Shown here one piece after another: positions 49,342 to 58,872 of a stretch of DNA of 64,000 bases; positions within the stretch are counted from its first letter, which is position 1; the number at the start of each line of letters is the position of its first letter. The notes under the pieces are model-generated. The model saw nothing but the letters and a program-made list of their open reading frames with translations, searched no databases and had not been told where the DNA came from. The DNA is from an uncultured Christensenella sp. GTDB taxonomy: Bacteria > Bacillota > Clostridia > Christensenellales > Borkfalkiaceae. The position numbers were made by a program, and so were the translations under genes. Location: contig CAJUET010000001.1 of the NCBI GenBank assembly GCA_910585595.1, positions 62,001-126,000 of the forward strand, in the 5' to 3' direction.

Positions 49342-50853
49342 TTATGGCAATTCAATCTTATAAAGGTCTTTTTCAGGTAGCTGTACTGAAGAATCTTTCA
49401 CAAACTTCTTGACCTCCGCAGCTCCTTTTTCGGCAGGAATATTGACCCCCGCACCACCGACGCAACCGCCGGGACAAGCCATACCTTCGATCAGGCAACC
49501 GTTCATCTTACCCGCTTTGGCAAGCATGAGAATCTTCTTACAGTCGGCAAGACCTTCGGCGTGTTCGATTTTAACTTCGACATCGGGATAATATTTCCTG
49601 ACGCACGCTTCGATCGCCGAAGCAACGCCGCCTGCACACGCATATCCTCTGCCCGCCCCCGTCGCGTCGTGAATGGGCTCCGATTTTTCATAAGATTCAA
49701 AATCGATCCCCTTCGCTTCAAATATCGCCGCAAGCTCTTCGAACGTAATTACAAAATCAACGTCGCTGCGCACCGTCTTGCGCATAGCTTCAAGCTTTTT
49801 TGCCGCACACGGTCCGATAAAGACGACGCGTGCATTCGGCCTCTTCTGTTTAATGGAACGCGCAGTCGCCACCATCGGCGTAAGCGCATTCGAAACTTTC
49901 CCGATCATTTCAGGAAATTGCGTTTTTGCAAGCATACTCCACGAAGGACAGCAGGAGGTCAAAAGGAACGGAAGTTCTCCCGTAGCGACTTCCGAAGCAT
50001 AATGGTGCGCCTCCGTTGCCGCGCCTACGTCCGCCCCGAGCGCAACTTCGAATACCTCTTTAAAGCCCACCTCTTTCATAGCGGCTTTCAGCATCCAAAG
50101 CGAAACGCCTTCTCCGAACTGCCCGATGATCGCGGGCGCAACCGCCGCAACGACTTCATCCCCATTCCTGATCGCACGGATCATCTGATAAATCTGCGAC
50201 TTATCCGCGATTGCGCCGAACGGGCAATGTACCATACACTGTCCGCACCCCACGCACTTGTCTGTATCGATTTGCGCTCTGCCCAAGGAATCGGATGTAA
50301 TCGCTTTCACGCCGCAGGCGCGGGCACACGGACGGGCGATCCGAACGATCGCTTCGTAAGGACACGACTCTTTACACTTTCCGCATTTGATACATTTTGA
50401 GTCGTCGATTCTTGATTTGCCTGTCTTTTCGTCAATGGAGACGGCCCCGCGCGGGCAGACCTTTACGCAATAGCGCGAAACGCAGCTTCTGCATTGATCA
50501 GTCACCCGATATGCGTTGTCTTCGCATTTATCGCACGCCGAAGGAATCACTTGCATGAGCGGCGGCTCGTAATAATTATCGGAAATATTGCTGTATGACA
50601 AACCGCTCGTAATATGCGCGGGTCTGTCCTGAGGATTCAGCGACATACCCATCGCGAGCCGCACGCGCTCGGAAGCAATCGCGCGCTCGCGATAGATACT
50701 CTCACGGTATTGAGGTTTTTCGGTGGGAGTAATCTTAAAGGGAATGGCTTCGATGTCGTTGTTTATTTTCTCTGATTCAAATGCGACGCGCGCGACTTCT
50801 ACGAATACTTTCCGTCTAAGTTTTGTAATGTTTGTTTCAAACCCTTTTTTCAT
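49342..50853 (-). CDS. Monomeric [FeFe] hydrogenase (group B type)
   Basis: Evolves H2 from reduced ferredoxin. The middle has four Cys clusters for 4Fe-4S centres (CRSCVSRYCVKVCP, CIKCGKCKESCP, CARACGV, CVGCGQCMVHCP). The H-cluster motifs are LTSCCPSWSMLAK (L1), FIGPCAAKKLEAMR (L2) and EGMACPGGCVGGAG (L3); GPC rather than MPC in L2 suits the group B enzymes. 503 residues. Its ATG overlaps the adhE stop (ATGA), tying H2 release to the alcohol pathway under Rex control. Maturases HydEFG are not in this window. Confidence 0.92.
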   Translation of the reverse strand: MKKGFETNITKLRRKVFVEVARVAFESEKINNDIEAIPFKITPTEKPQYRESIYRERAIASERVRLAMGMSLNPQDRPAHITSGLSYSNISDNYYEPPLMQVIPSACDKCEDNAYRVTDQCRSCVSRYCVKVCPRGAVSIDEKTGKSRIDDSKCIKCGKCKESCPYEAIVRIARPCARACGVKAITSDSLGRAQIDTDKCVGCGQCMVHCPFGAIADKSQIYQMIRAIRNGDEVVAAVAPAIIGQFGEGVSLWMLKAAMKEVGFKEVFEVALGADVGAATEAHHYASEVATGELPFLLTSCCPSWSMLAKTQFPEMIGKVSNALTPMVATARSIKQKRPNARVVFIGPCAAKKLEAMRKTVRSDVDFVITFEELAAIFEAKGIDFESYEKSEPIHDATGAGRGYACAGGVASAIEACVRKYYPDVEVKIEHAEGLADCKKILMLAKAGKMNGCLIEGMACPGGCVGGAGVNIPAEKGAAEVKKFVKDSSVQLPEKDLYKIELP

Positions 50854-53471
50854 ACTTCGCTGTGCTTCCCGTAATAAGCGTTCATATACATTTGCTTAAT
50901 TTCGCTCATAAGCGGATAACGGGGATTCGCACCTGTGCATTGATCGTCGAACGCTTCTTCGGTCATAGCATCGAGTCTTTCGAGGAATTGTTCTTCCGTA
51001 ACCTTGTCGCCGAGCGCTTCCTTGATCGACTTGGGCTGACCCACTGCCGCCTGCAATTCTTTGAGTTTCTTAATGAGTGCCTCAACAAGCTCGTCGTCCG
51101 TCTTCCCTTTCAGTCCGCAATACTTTGCAACGTCGGCATATCTCGCCTTGCACTGCGGATATGCGTACTGCGGGAACGTTCCCATCTTCGTGGGCTTATC
51201 CGCGCTGTTGAAACGAATGACTTCTTCCAGCATAAGCGAATTTGCCATACCGTGCGGAATATGCCAGTAGGCTCCGAGCTTATGCGCCATGGAGTGGCAT
51301 ACGCCGAGGAATGCGTTCGCGAAAGCCATACCCGCCATGGTCGAAGCATTTGCCATTTTTTCGCGGGCAATCGCGTCGTGAGCGCCCTTTTCGTATGCGC
51401 TCGGCAAATAATCAAAGATAAGTTTAATTGCTTCTTTTGCGATACCGTTCGTAAAGTCAGTCGCCATAACGGAAGCGATCGCTTCAAGCGAATGGCTCAT
51501 TGCGTCGATACCGGAACAGGAAGTGAGCCCCTTAGGAATCGACATCATAAGGTCAGCGTCGACGATTGCGATGTCGGGCATAAGTTCATAGTCTGCAAGC
51601 GGATACTTCGAACCCGTGACTTCATCCGTGATAACGGCGAACGGTGTAACTTCCGAGCCCGTTCCTGCGGTCGTGGGAATCGCAACAAAAAGCGCCTTGT
51701 CCCCCATATGCGGGAAGGTATAAACTCTCTTGCGGATATCCATAAAGCGCATAGCCATATCCAAAAAGTCGATTTCGGGGTGTTCGTACATGACCCACAT
51801 GATCTTTGCCGCATCCATGGGCGAACCGCCGCCGACCGCGATAATAACGTCGGGCTTAAAGTCGCGCATCTGCTTTACACCTTCGTTTGCGCAGGCAATC
51901 GTGGGATCGGGCGTAACGTTGAAGAAAGTTGCATGGGTAATTCCTTCCGCATCGAGTATTTCGGTGATCTTCTTCGTAAATCCACTTTCATAAAGAAAAG
52001 AGTCGGTAACGATAAACGCTTTCTTTTTGTTATAAACTTCTTTTCCGAGTTCTTTCAAAGCTACACCGAGGCAGCCGCGTTTGAAGTATAATTTTTCGGG
52101 CGCTCTAAACCACAACATATTTTCTTTCCTCTCCGCAACGGTTTTAATATTTAATAAATGTTTTACTCCTACGTTTTCCGATACTGAGTTGCCGCCCCAG
52201 CTTCCGCAGCCGAGCGTCAATGAAGGCGGGAATTTAAAGTTGTACAAATCTCCGATACCGCCCTGCGAAGAAGGAGTGTTAATAACAAGGCGGCACGCCT
52301 TCATGGTATTGCGGAAAAACTCGATTTTATCCGCTCCCGTCTCTACATTGATGTAGAGCGACGCAGTATGTCCCAGTCCGCCGTCCTTCACAAGGCGATC
52401 CGCCTTCGAAACTGCATCCTCAAAACTTGCCGCCTTGTACATGGCAAGAACGGGCGAAAGTTTTTCATGTGCAAACTCTTCGCTAATTTCAACCGATTCC
52501 ACTTCGCCAACCAAAACCTTCGTACCCTTGGGCGCCGTGAAACCCGAAAGTTCCGCGATCGTGCAGGCGCTCTGCCCTACAATTTTGGCGTTAAGCGCGC
52601 CATTGATGATGATCGTCTTTCTGACTTTATCCGTTTCCTCAGGCGTAAGGATATACGCGCCGCGAAGTTGCAATTCCTTTTTATAATCGTCATAAATATC
52701 TTTTACAACGATGACCGACTGCTCAGAGGCGCAGATCATGCCGTTATCGAAAGTTTTGGAATGCAGGATAGACGAAGCCGCAAGCTGAATATCTGCAGAC
52801 GAATCGATAATCGCAGGCGTATTACCCGCTCCTACGCCGAGCGCGGGTTTTCCCGAAGAATACGCCGCTTTCACCATGCCGGGACCGCCCGTTGCAAGAA
52901 TCAAGTCCGCCTCGCGCATGACCATTCCGGAAAGCGGAACAGTGGGCATATCGATCCACCCGATGATATCTTCGGGCGCACCTGCCGCAACAGCGGCTTC
53001 CAAAACGACTTTAGCCGCCTCGATAGTACTCTTTTTTGCTCTCGGGTGCGGGGAAATAATCAAACCGTTTCTCGTCTTTAAGCAGAGAAGGCATTTGAAA
53101 ATCGCAGTTGAAGTGGGGTTCGTCGTCGGAATGACCGCAGCAATCACGCCGATTGGTTCTGCAATACGGGTATATCCGAAACTCTCATTGCGCTCGATGA
53201 CACCGCAGGTCTTTTCGTTTTTATAAGCGTTATAGATATACTCGGCGGCGTAGTGATTTTTGATCACCTTGTCCTCCACGATACCCATTCCCGTCTCTTC
53301 AACCGCCATCTTTGCAAGAGGAATTCTCATTTTGTTCGCGGCAAGCGAAGCGGAATAAAAAATCTTGTCCACCTGCTCCTGCGTATACGTTGCAAATTTC
53401 TCCTGCGCAGCCTTAACCCTTTCCAGCATTTTGCCGAGCGATTCTTCATCGCTAACGACGAAGTCTTTCAT
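50850..53471 (-). CDS. adhE: Bifunctional acetaldehyde-CoA/alcohol dehydrogenase
   Basis: Reduces acetyl-CoA to ethanol with two NADH. N-terminal aldehyde dehydrogenase with catalytic Cys in DNGMICASEQSV near residue 245, linker GVKHLLNIKTVAERKENMLWF, and C-terminal iron alcohol dehydrogenase with AIPTTAGTGSEVTPFAVI and metal-binding histidines in SHSLEAIAS and GVCHSMAHKLGAYWHIPHG. 873 residues is full length. GGAGG is 6 nt before the ATG; 28 nt after rex with no promoter between. Confidence 0.97.
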   Translation of the reverse strand: MKDFVVSDEESLGKMLERVKAAQEKFATYTQEQVDKIFYSASLAANKMRIPLAKMAVEETGMGIVEDKVIKNHYAAEYIYNAYKNEKTCGVIERNESFGYTRIAEPIGVIAAVIPTTNPTSTAIFKCLLCLKTRNGLIISPHPRAKKSTIEAAKVVLEAAVAAGAPEDIIGWIDMPTVPLSGMVMREADLILATGGPGMVKAAYSSGKPALGVGAGNTPAIIDSSADIQLAASSILHSKTFDNGMICASEQSVIVVKDIYDDYKKELQLRGAYILTPEETDKVRKTIIINGALNAKIVGQSACTIAELSGFTAPKGTKVLVGEVESVEISEEFAHEKLSPVLAMYKAASFEDAVSKADRLVKDGGLGHTASLYINVETGADKIEFFRNTMKACRLVINTPSSQGGIGDLYNFKFPPSLTLGCGSWGGNSVSENVGVKHLLNIKTVAERKENMLWFRAPEKLYFKRGCLGVALKELGKEVYNKKKAFIVTDSFLYESGFTKKITEILDAEGITHATFFNVTPDPTIACANEGVKQMRDFKPDVIIAVGGGSPMDAAKIMWVMYEHPEIDFLDMAMRFMDIRKRVYTFPHMGDKALFVAIPTTAGTGSEVTPFAVITDEVTGSKYPLADYELMPDIAIVDADLMMSIPKGLTSCSGIDAMSHSLEAIASVMATDFTNGIAKEAIKLIFDYLPSAYEKGAHDAIAREKMANASTMAGMAFANAFLGVCHSMAHKLGAYWHIPHGMANSLMLEEVIRFNSADKPTKMGTFPQYAYPQCKARYADVAKYCGLKGKTDDELVEALIKKLKELQAAVGQPKSIKEALGDKVTEEQFLERLDAMTEEAFDDQCTGANPRYPLMSEIKQMYMNAYYGKHSEV

Positions 53472-53499
53472 GCACTACCTCCAAATAATCGTTTTTATT

Positions 53500-54135
53500 T
53501 TATTTTGATAGCGGCGCGCCCAAAGTCGCAAGCATTGCCGCAAAATCAACACATTTAATTTGTACCCCTTCCGGTACAGCCAAATACGTAGGCGCAAAAT
53601 TTAATATGGAACGAACGCCCGCATCGATCAACAGATTACACGCTTCGTGCGCCGCCTCTTTGGGGACGGTGACGATCGCCTTTTGGATCGCCTCGCGCGC
53701 CACGATTTCTTTCAGGCGCTCTACGGGATATATGGGTTTTCCCAAAAGCGCGCCTACCTTAGAAGGCGAATTATCAAACGCCGCGACTACGTGAATCCCG
53801 TAATTTTCGAAACCGTCGTAACAAAGGATTGCCCTGCCGAGCCTGCCCGCACCCACGACGACCGCATTCGCATAACAGTGATAACCGAGCATGTTTTCCA
53901 TATCTGAAATGAGCCGCGCAAGCTCGAACCCCATTCTCGGTTTTCCGGGAGCGGAAACGAGCGCCAGATCCTTACGCACGGAAATCGCGGACAGTTTCAT
54001 ATCCTCTGCAATCGACGCGGAAGATATAAACACGACCCCTTTACCCGCCTCTCCTTTCAGATACCGCAAATAGGCGGGAAGGCGCGAGAGCGTAGCTTTG
54101 GGTATGCAGTTTTCGCTCTCCGCCATGCTTTCCAT
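53500..54135 (-). CDS. rex: Redox-sensing transcriptional repressor Rex
   Basis: Senses NADH/NAD ratio and releases DNA when NADH is high. N-terminal winged helix (IPKATLSRLPAYLRYL, ISSASIAEDMKLSAISVRKDLAL) and NAD Rossmann domain VVGAGRLGRAILCYDGFE with FDNSPSKVG. 211 residues. GAGG precedes the first ATG; codon 4 is an alternative. It lies at the head of rex-adhE-hydrogenase with its operator on the promoter, so it is self-regulating. Confidence 0.95.
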   Translation of the reverse strand: MESMAESENCIPKATLSRLPAYLRYLKGEAGKGVVFISSASIAEDMKLSAISVRKDLALVSAPGKPRMGFELARLISDMENMLGYHCYANAVVVGAGRLGRAILCYDGFENYGIHVVAAFDNSPSKVGALLGKPIYPVERLKEIVAREAIQKAIVTVPKEAAHEACNLLIDAGVRSILNFAPTYLAVPEGVQIKCVDFAAMLATLGAPLSK

Positions 54136-54149
54136 CCGTCCTCACGAAT

Positions 54150-54201
54150 TCGATAAATTCTTATCAAATTGAATTTTACTCCATTTTATTGTGTTTGTCA
54201 A
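54150..54201 (-). promoter_or_regulatory. Promoter of rex-adhE-hydrogenase with a Rex operator
   Basis: Minus strand TTGACA (54196-54201), 17 nt, TAAAAT (54173-54178). The 18-bp palindrome TCGATAAATTCTTATCAA at 54150-54167 lies at the transcription start and has the Rex form TTGnnAA-4-TTnnCAA with one mismatch. Confidence 0.82.
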
Positions 54202-54313
54202 GTCTTTGGAAAAAATTTCCGAGTAGAATTTTTCACAAATATCCTGTTCGTTTCGTCAACAAATTATCAGATAACGATCACGATAAATCAAAGCATTACG
54301 TTTTGCCGATATA

Positions 54314-54354
54314 AAAAGAGCGTTCCGAAAAAAATTCGCTCGGGACGCTCTTTT
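54314..54354 (-). terminator. Terminator of valS
   Basis: AAAAGAGCG and CGCTCTTTT with an inner CCGA/CGGG arm. The gap from here to the rex promoter (about 110 bp) holds nothing I recognise. Confidence 0.85.
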
Positions 54355-54361
54355 ATTGCTA

Positions 54362-56995
54362 TCAACTATCTAATTCCTGAATCTGCTTTTCAATTTTCAA
54401 CTTCATATCAAGGTATTTATCGAGTTTTTCGCGTTCTGCATCGACAAGGTTTTTAGGTGCTTTGGCAACAAAATTATTGTTTGCAAGCTTTCCGCCCGCG
54501 CGGGAAATTTCGTCCATAATGCGGTCAAGCTCTTTTTCGAGGCGTTTCTTCTCCTCTTCGAGGTTCACCATATCACCGAGCGGAATAAAGAACTGACCTA
54601 AATCGCAGACCTGCGAAACCGTCTTACCCTCCACTTCGCTGCCATCCGAAACAAACTCGATCCCGGAAATCCCCGCAAGGCGCGTAAGCGATCCGCGATT
54701 TACACTGACAAGCCTTTTCGAATCAGTCACAAGGTACAGGTGCACTTTCTTCGCCGGAGGACAATTCACAGTCACTTTCACGGCGCGCACCGTTTTAACA
54801 AGATCGATAATTCCTTCAAAGGTCTTTGCTTCCTTCTTATAAGAGAGCTTCGTTTTATAACGCGGATAATCTGCCGTCATAATGCTTCCGCTCACGTTCG
54901 GAAGATAGGAATAAATTTCCTCCGTAACAAATGGAATAAACGGATGAAGAAGTTTTACAATATTTTCAAGCACGAACAAGAGCACGCCGAGAGCCCCGTT
55001 TCTTTTTTCAGCATCCTCGCCGTAGAGCGCAGGCTTACTAAGCTCGATATACCAATCGCAGAAATCGTTCCAAACAAAGTCGGTAAGCTTGTCCGCGGCA
55101 ATTCCCAAATCGTATTTTTGCAGAGAGATCGTCACTTCGCGGATCGTACTCATCAAGCGGGAGATGATCCAACGGTCAACGGGCTGCAATTTGATTTCCT
55201 CGAACGACGGGATCTTTTTATCCTTTACGTTCAAAAGTACGAACCTCGCCGCATTCCAAAGTTTGTTGATAAAGTTGCGCGCCGCCTCGACCTTCGTATC
55301 CGTAAAACGCGAATCGTTCCCTGCCGCAATGCCCGTTAAAAGCGCAAGGCGCAGAGAATCAGTGCCGTATTTGTCGATGACCTCCAAGGGGTCGATTCCG
55401 TTTCCGAGCGTTTTGCTCATTTTACGCCCCTGCTCGTCTCGTACAAGTCCGTGTATGAGAACATCCTGAAAAGGCACTTTTTCCGTTTGTTCGATGCCCG
55501 AGAACATCATTCGCATAACCCAAAACGGGATAATGTCGTAACCAGTGACAAGCACGTCCGTCGGATAAAAATATCTGAAATCTTCCGTGGGATCGGGCCA
55601 GCCGAGCGTAGAGAATGGCCAAAGCGCAGAAGAGAACCAGGTATCGAGAACGTCCTCTTCCTGATCGAGACGCTTTGAATTGCACTTCGGGCAATTTTCA
55701 GGTGTTTCGGGTGCGCAAATCGTTTCTCCGCAGTCGCGGCAGTACCATACAGGAATGCGATGTCCCCACCAAAGCTGACGGGAAATACACCAATCTTTTA
55801 TATTTTCAAGCCAATTATAGTATATTTTTGAAAAACGACCGGGCGTGAATTTAGTCTTATTCTTCATGACCGCGTCGATCGCAGGCTTTGCAAGCGGCTT
55901 CATTTTTACAAACCACTGTTTCGAAACGATGGGCTCCACCACCGAATGACAGCGCTGGCAGTGCCCTACGTTGTGCGTATGCGGCTGAATTTTAACAAGA
56001 AGTCCAAGCTGCTCCATTTCGGAAACGATCTGTTTCCTTGCCTCGTAGCGATCAAGCCCCGCAAAACGCCCCGCCTCTTCGTTCATCGTTCCGTCGTCGT
56101 TCATTACGCGGATCATGGGAAGATTTTTCCGAAGCCCCACTTCGAAATCGTTGGGATCGTGCGCTGGCGTAATCTTGACCGCTCCCGTTCCGAATTCGGG
56201 ATCGACGTAATCGTCGGCGACAACGGGAATTTTACGGTCCGTCAAGGGCAACGACAACATTTTGCCCACAAAAGAAGCATAACGCTTGTCCGAAGGGTTC
56301 ACGGCGACCGCAGTGTCTCCCAGCATCGTTTCGGGACGGGTCGTCGCAATCGTGATTTTTTCGTCCGAACCCTCTACGGGATAAGCAAAATACCAAAAAT
56401 TACCTTCGTCCTCGGAATATTCCACCTCGACGTCGGAAAGAGCGGTCTTACATTGCGGACACACGTTGATAATACGACTTCCACGATAAATAAGCCCCTT
56501 ATGATAAAGATTGAAAAACGCCGTGCGTACTGCCTTGGAGCATTTTTCATCCATTGTAAAAGCAAGGCGCGACCAATCGCAGGAGCAACCGAGCTTTTTA
56601 AGCTGTTCGATAATTCTTCCGCCGTACTTTTCTTTCCATGCCCAGGCACGTTTCAGGAACTCCTCCCTGCCGAGTTCTTCCTTTGTAATACCCTCTTCCT
56701 CTCTGAGCTTTTCACAGATTTTGACTTCCGTTGCAAGCGCGGCGTGATCCGTTCCGGGCAACCACAATGCGGAATAGCCCTGCATACGTTTGAAGCGGAT
56801 AATCGTATCCTGCAACGTCTCGTCCATTGCGTGCCCCATATGAAGCTGACCCGTCACGTTCGGGGGCGGCATCATTACCGTAAACGGAATTTTCTTCTCA
56901 TCGACTTCGGCACGGAACAACCCCTTTTTCATCCAATCCGCATAAATGCGTTCCTCAAAATCCTTTGGATTGTAGGTCGAATTCATTTCTTTCAT
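54362..56995 (-). CDS. valS: Valyl-tRNA synthetase
   Basis: Class I synthetase. HIGH-type signature PPNVTGQLHMGHA near residue 43, the editing domain, KMSKS motif KMSKTLGNGIDP near residue 525, and the C-terminal coiled-coil arm (NLEEEKKRLEKELDRIMDEI). I start at MKEMNSTYNPKDF, which has GGTGGAG at 5 nt; the 19-codon upstream extension lies across the promoter. 877 residues. The leader is only about 25 nt, too short for a T-box. Confidence 0.97.
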   Translation of the reverse strand: MKEMNSTYNPKDFEERIYADWMKKGLFRAEVDEKKIPFTVMMPPPNVTGQLHMGHAMDETLQDTIIRFKRMQGYSALWLPGTDHAALATEVKICEKLREEEGITKEELGREEFLKRAWAWKEKYGGRIIEQLKKLGCSCDWSRLAFTMDEKCSKAVRTAFFNLYHKGLIYRGSRIINVCPQCKTALSDVEVEYSEDEGNFWYFAYPVEGSDEKITIATTRPETMLGDTAVAVNPSDKRYASFVGKMLSLPLTDRKIPVVADDYVDPEFGTGAVKITPAHDPNDFEVGLRKNLPMIRVMNDDGTMNEEAGRFAGLDRYEARKQIVSEMEQLGLLVKIQPHTHNVGHCQRCHSVVEPIVSKQWFVKMKPLAKPAIDAVMKNKTKFTPGRFSKIYYNWLENIKDWCISRQLWWGHRIPVWYCRDCGETICAPETPENCPKCNSKRLDQEEDVLDTWFSSALWPFSTLGWPDPTEDFRYFYPTDVLVTGYDIIPFWVMRMMFSGIEQTEKVPFQDVLIHGLVRDEQGRKMSKTLGNGIDPLEVIDKYGTDSLRLALLTGIAAGNDSRFTDTKVEAARNFINKLWNAARFVLLNVKDKKIPSFEEIKLQPVDRWIISRLMSTIREVTISLQKYDLGIAADKLTDFVWNDFCDWYIELSKPALYGEDAEKRNGALGVLLFVLENIVKLLHPFIPFVTEEIYSYLPNVSGSIMTADYPRYKTKLSYKKEAKTFEGIIDLVKTVRAVKVTVNCPPAKKVHLYLVTDSKRLVSVNRGSLTRLAGISGIEFVSDGSEVEGKTVSQVCDLGQFFIPLGDMVNLEEEKKRLEKELDRIMDEISRAGGKLANNNFVAKAPKNLVDAEREKLDKYLDMKLKIEKQIQELDS

Positions 56996-57023
56996 ATCTC
57001 CACCTTCGTACAGCGTAAAAAGA

Positions 57024-57052
57024 ATTATACCACAGAATTCCTGCGTTGTCAA
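57024..57052 (-). promoter_or_regulatory. Promoter of valS
   Basis: Minus strand TTGACA, 17 nt, TATAAT, perfect consensus hexamers. Confidence 0.92.
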
Positions 57053-57108
57053 TTAAAGAGTGCAAGGCATAAGATATATTATCCTAAATTTTTATATGGA
57101 GTATTTAC

Positions 57109-58098
57109 ATGAAAAAATTAGCAGCTATCCTCGGAGCGGCAACTTTCGCCCTCCTTCCTCTCTCCGCTTGCGGAGGCGATAATTTAACCAAACTCAAAAT
57201 CAACGAAGTGACTCACTCCGTCTTTTACGCACCCCTCTATCTTGCCGATTCGCTCGGTTATTTTGAGGAAGAGGGACTTAAAATCCAACTTACCAACGGC
57301 GGCGGCGCGGACGCGGTTATGGCGTCTGTTCTTTCCGGCGATTCCGATATCGGATTCTGCGGTCCCGAAGCAGCGATCTACGTCGCGATCGGCGATACGA
57401 ACGATCAGCCCACCGTGTTCGCGCAACTCACAAAGCGCGACGGCTCCTTCCTCGTTTCCCGAAAATCGGAACCCGATTTTGAGTGGTCGGACCTCAAAGG
57501 CAAAGAAATTCTTGCAGGCCGCCGCGGCGGTGTTCCCGCTATGACCTTCGAATACGTTCTCAAAGAGAACGGGTTTACGGAATCGGATATCAATATCAAC
57601 TATAACGTAGCGTTCAATATGATGACGGCTGCGTTTGCGGAAGGCACGGCAGACTACTGCACGATGTTCGAACCCACCGCTTCCGAATTCCAAGCTTCGG
57701 GCAAGGGTTACATTGTAGCCGCAGTCGGCGAAGCGGGCGGAGTAATTCCCTATACGGGCTTCATGGCGAAGCGATCCTGGTTGAATAAGCACGACGACAG
57801 GGCACGCGGCTTCATCCGCGCCATGCTCAAAGCGGTCGAATACACACAAACGCACGAAGCGTCAGAAATCGCTTCCCACCTTACCGGACACTTCCCCTCC
57901 ACTTCCGTAGAATCCATAACGACGAGCATTGCAAACTACAAAAAAATCGACAGCTGGTTTACCGACCTCAAAATGCCCGAGGAATCCTTCTCGCGTTTGC
58001 AGGACATTATCGAGAGTGCGGGCGAACTTACCCAGCGCGTAGAATTTTCCAAGGTCGTAGACAATAAATACGTCGTTGAAGAGTACGCTAAGAAATAA
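57109..58098 (+). CDS. ABC transporter substrate-binding lipoprotein (NMT1/SsuA type)
   Basis: Lipoprotein signal MKKLAAILGAATFALLPLSAC with the modified Cys near residue 21. The mature part has INEVTHSVFYAPLYLADSLG and GYFEEEGLKIQLTNGGGADA, the opening shared by NMT1/SsuA/ThiY binding proteins, then SGDSDIGFCGPEAAIYVA. Substrate could be a sulfonate, thiamine precursor or riboflavin-like compound; no riboswitch precedes it to decide. GGAG lies 8 nt before the ATG. First of a three-gene importer. Confidence 0.88.
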   Translation: MKKLAAILGAATFALLPLSACGGDNLTKLKINEVTHSVFYAPLYLADSLGYFEEEGLKIQLTNGGGADAVMASVLSGDSDIGFCGPEAAIYVAIGDTNDQPTVFAQLTKRDGSFLVSRKSEPDFEWSDLKGKEILAGRRGGVPAMTFEYVLKENGFTESDININYNVAFNMMTAAFAEGTADYCTMFEPTASEFQASGKGYIVAAVGEAGGVIPYTGFMAKRSWLNKHDDRARGFIRAMLKAVEYTQTHEASEIASHLTGHFPSTSVESITTSIANYKKIDSWFTDLKMPEESFSRLQDIIESAGELTQRVEFSKVVDNKYVVEEYAKK

Positions 58099-58137
58099 CA
58101 AATCTTACAGCTCACGAAACACAAAAGGAAAACGAAT

Positions 58138-58872
58138 ATGGAACCCATCCTGCAATTTACAGACGTCAAACTAATATACCACACCAACCATGGTGAGACG
58201 ATCGCGGCAGAAAATCTTACATTCGACGTGAAAAAAGGAGAATTTATCGCCTTTATCGGACCGTCTGGGTGCGGAAAAACCACCCTGCTCTCGCTTGCCG
58301 CAGGACTGCTCCAACCGAGCGAAGGAAAGGTTGAAAGTCAGGGAAGCTTCGGATATATGCTTCAAAAAGACGAACTCTTCCCTTGGCGGACGATCGAAAA
58401 AAACATTTACCTTCCGCTTGAAATCAAAAAACAGAACACGCCCGAAAACCGTAAACACGCGATCGCGCTTGCGGAAAAGTACGGACTCAAAGACTTTATC
58501 AAGAGCTACCCCTCCCAGCTTTCGGGAGGTATGCGACAGCGCGCGGCGCTTATCAGAACATTGGCGACCGATCCCGATATTCTCCTCTTAGACGAACCTT
58601 TTTCGGCGCTCGACTATCAGACACGGCTCTCTGTTACGGAGGACATTTCGCGGATCATACGTTCGGAGGAAAAAACTGCCGTGCTCATCACGCACGATAT
58701 TTCCGAAGCGATTTCGCTTGCCGACCGTATTTTCGTGCTCTCCGCCCGTCCCGCTCGCGTGACTGCAACGCACGAGCTCGACTTCGGGGACGTTAAAAAT
58801 CCCCTGAAACGACGGGAACTACCCGGATTTTCAGGCTGGTTCGAAGTACTGTGGAAGGAGTTAAACGCATGA
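58138..58872 (+). CDS. ABC transporter ATPase (SsuB/TauB type)
   Basis: Walker [17 protein letters not shown] near residue 40, Q-loop LQKDELFPW, signature [16 protein letters not shown] near residue 128, Walker [16 protein letters not shown], and switch His in [15 protein letters not shown]. 244 residues. Overlaps the permease gene by 4 nt. Confidence 0.94.
   Translation: MEPILQFTDVKLIYHTNHGETIAAENLTFDVKKGEFIAFIGPSGCGKTTLLSLAAGLLQPSEGKVESQGSFGYMLQKDELFPWRTIEKNIYLPLEIKKQNTPENRKHAIALAEKYGLKDFIKSYPSQLSGGMRQRAALIRTLATDPDILLLDEPFSALDYQTRLSVTEDISRIIRSEEKTAVLITHDISEAISLADRIFVLSARPARVTATHELDFGDVKNPLKRRELPGFSGWFEVLWKELNA

Noticed and set aside
56996..57052. T-box leader expected before valS
   Set aside because: The promoter leaves only about 25 nt of leader, too short for a T-box.
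57053..57108. TPP or other riboswitch before the NMT1/SsuA-type ABC operon
   Set aside because: Only 56 bp separate the divergent genes and no riboswitch core motif is visible.
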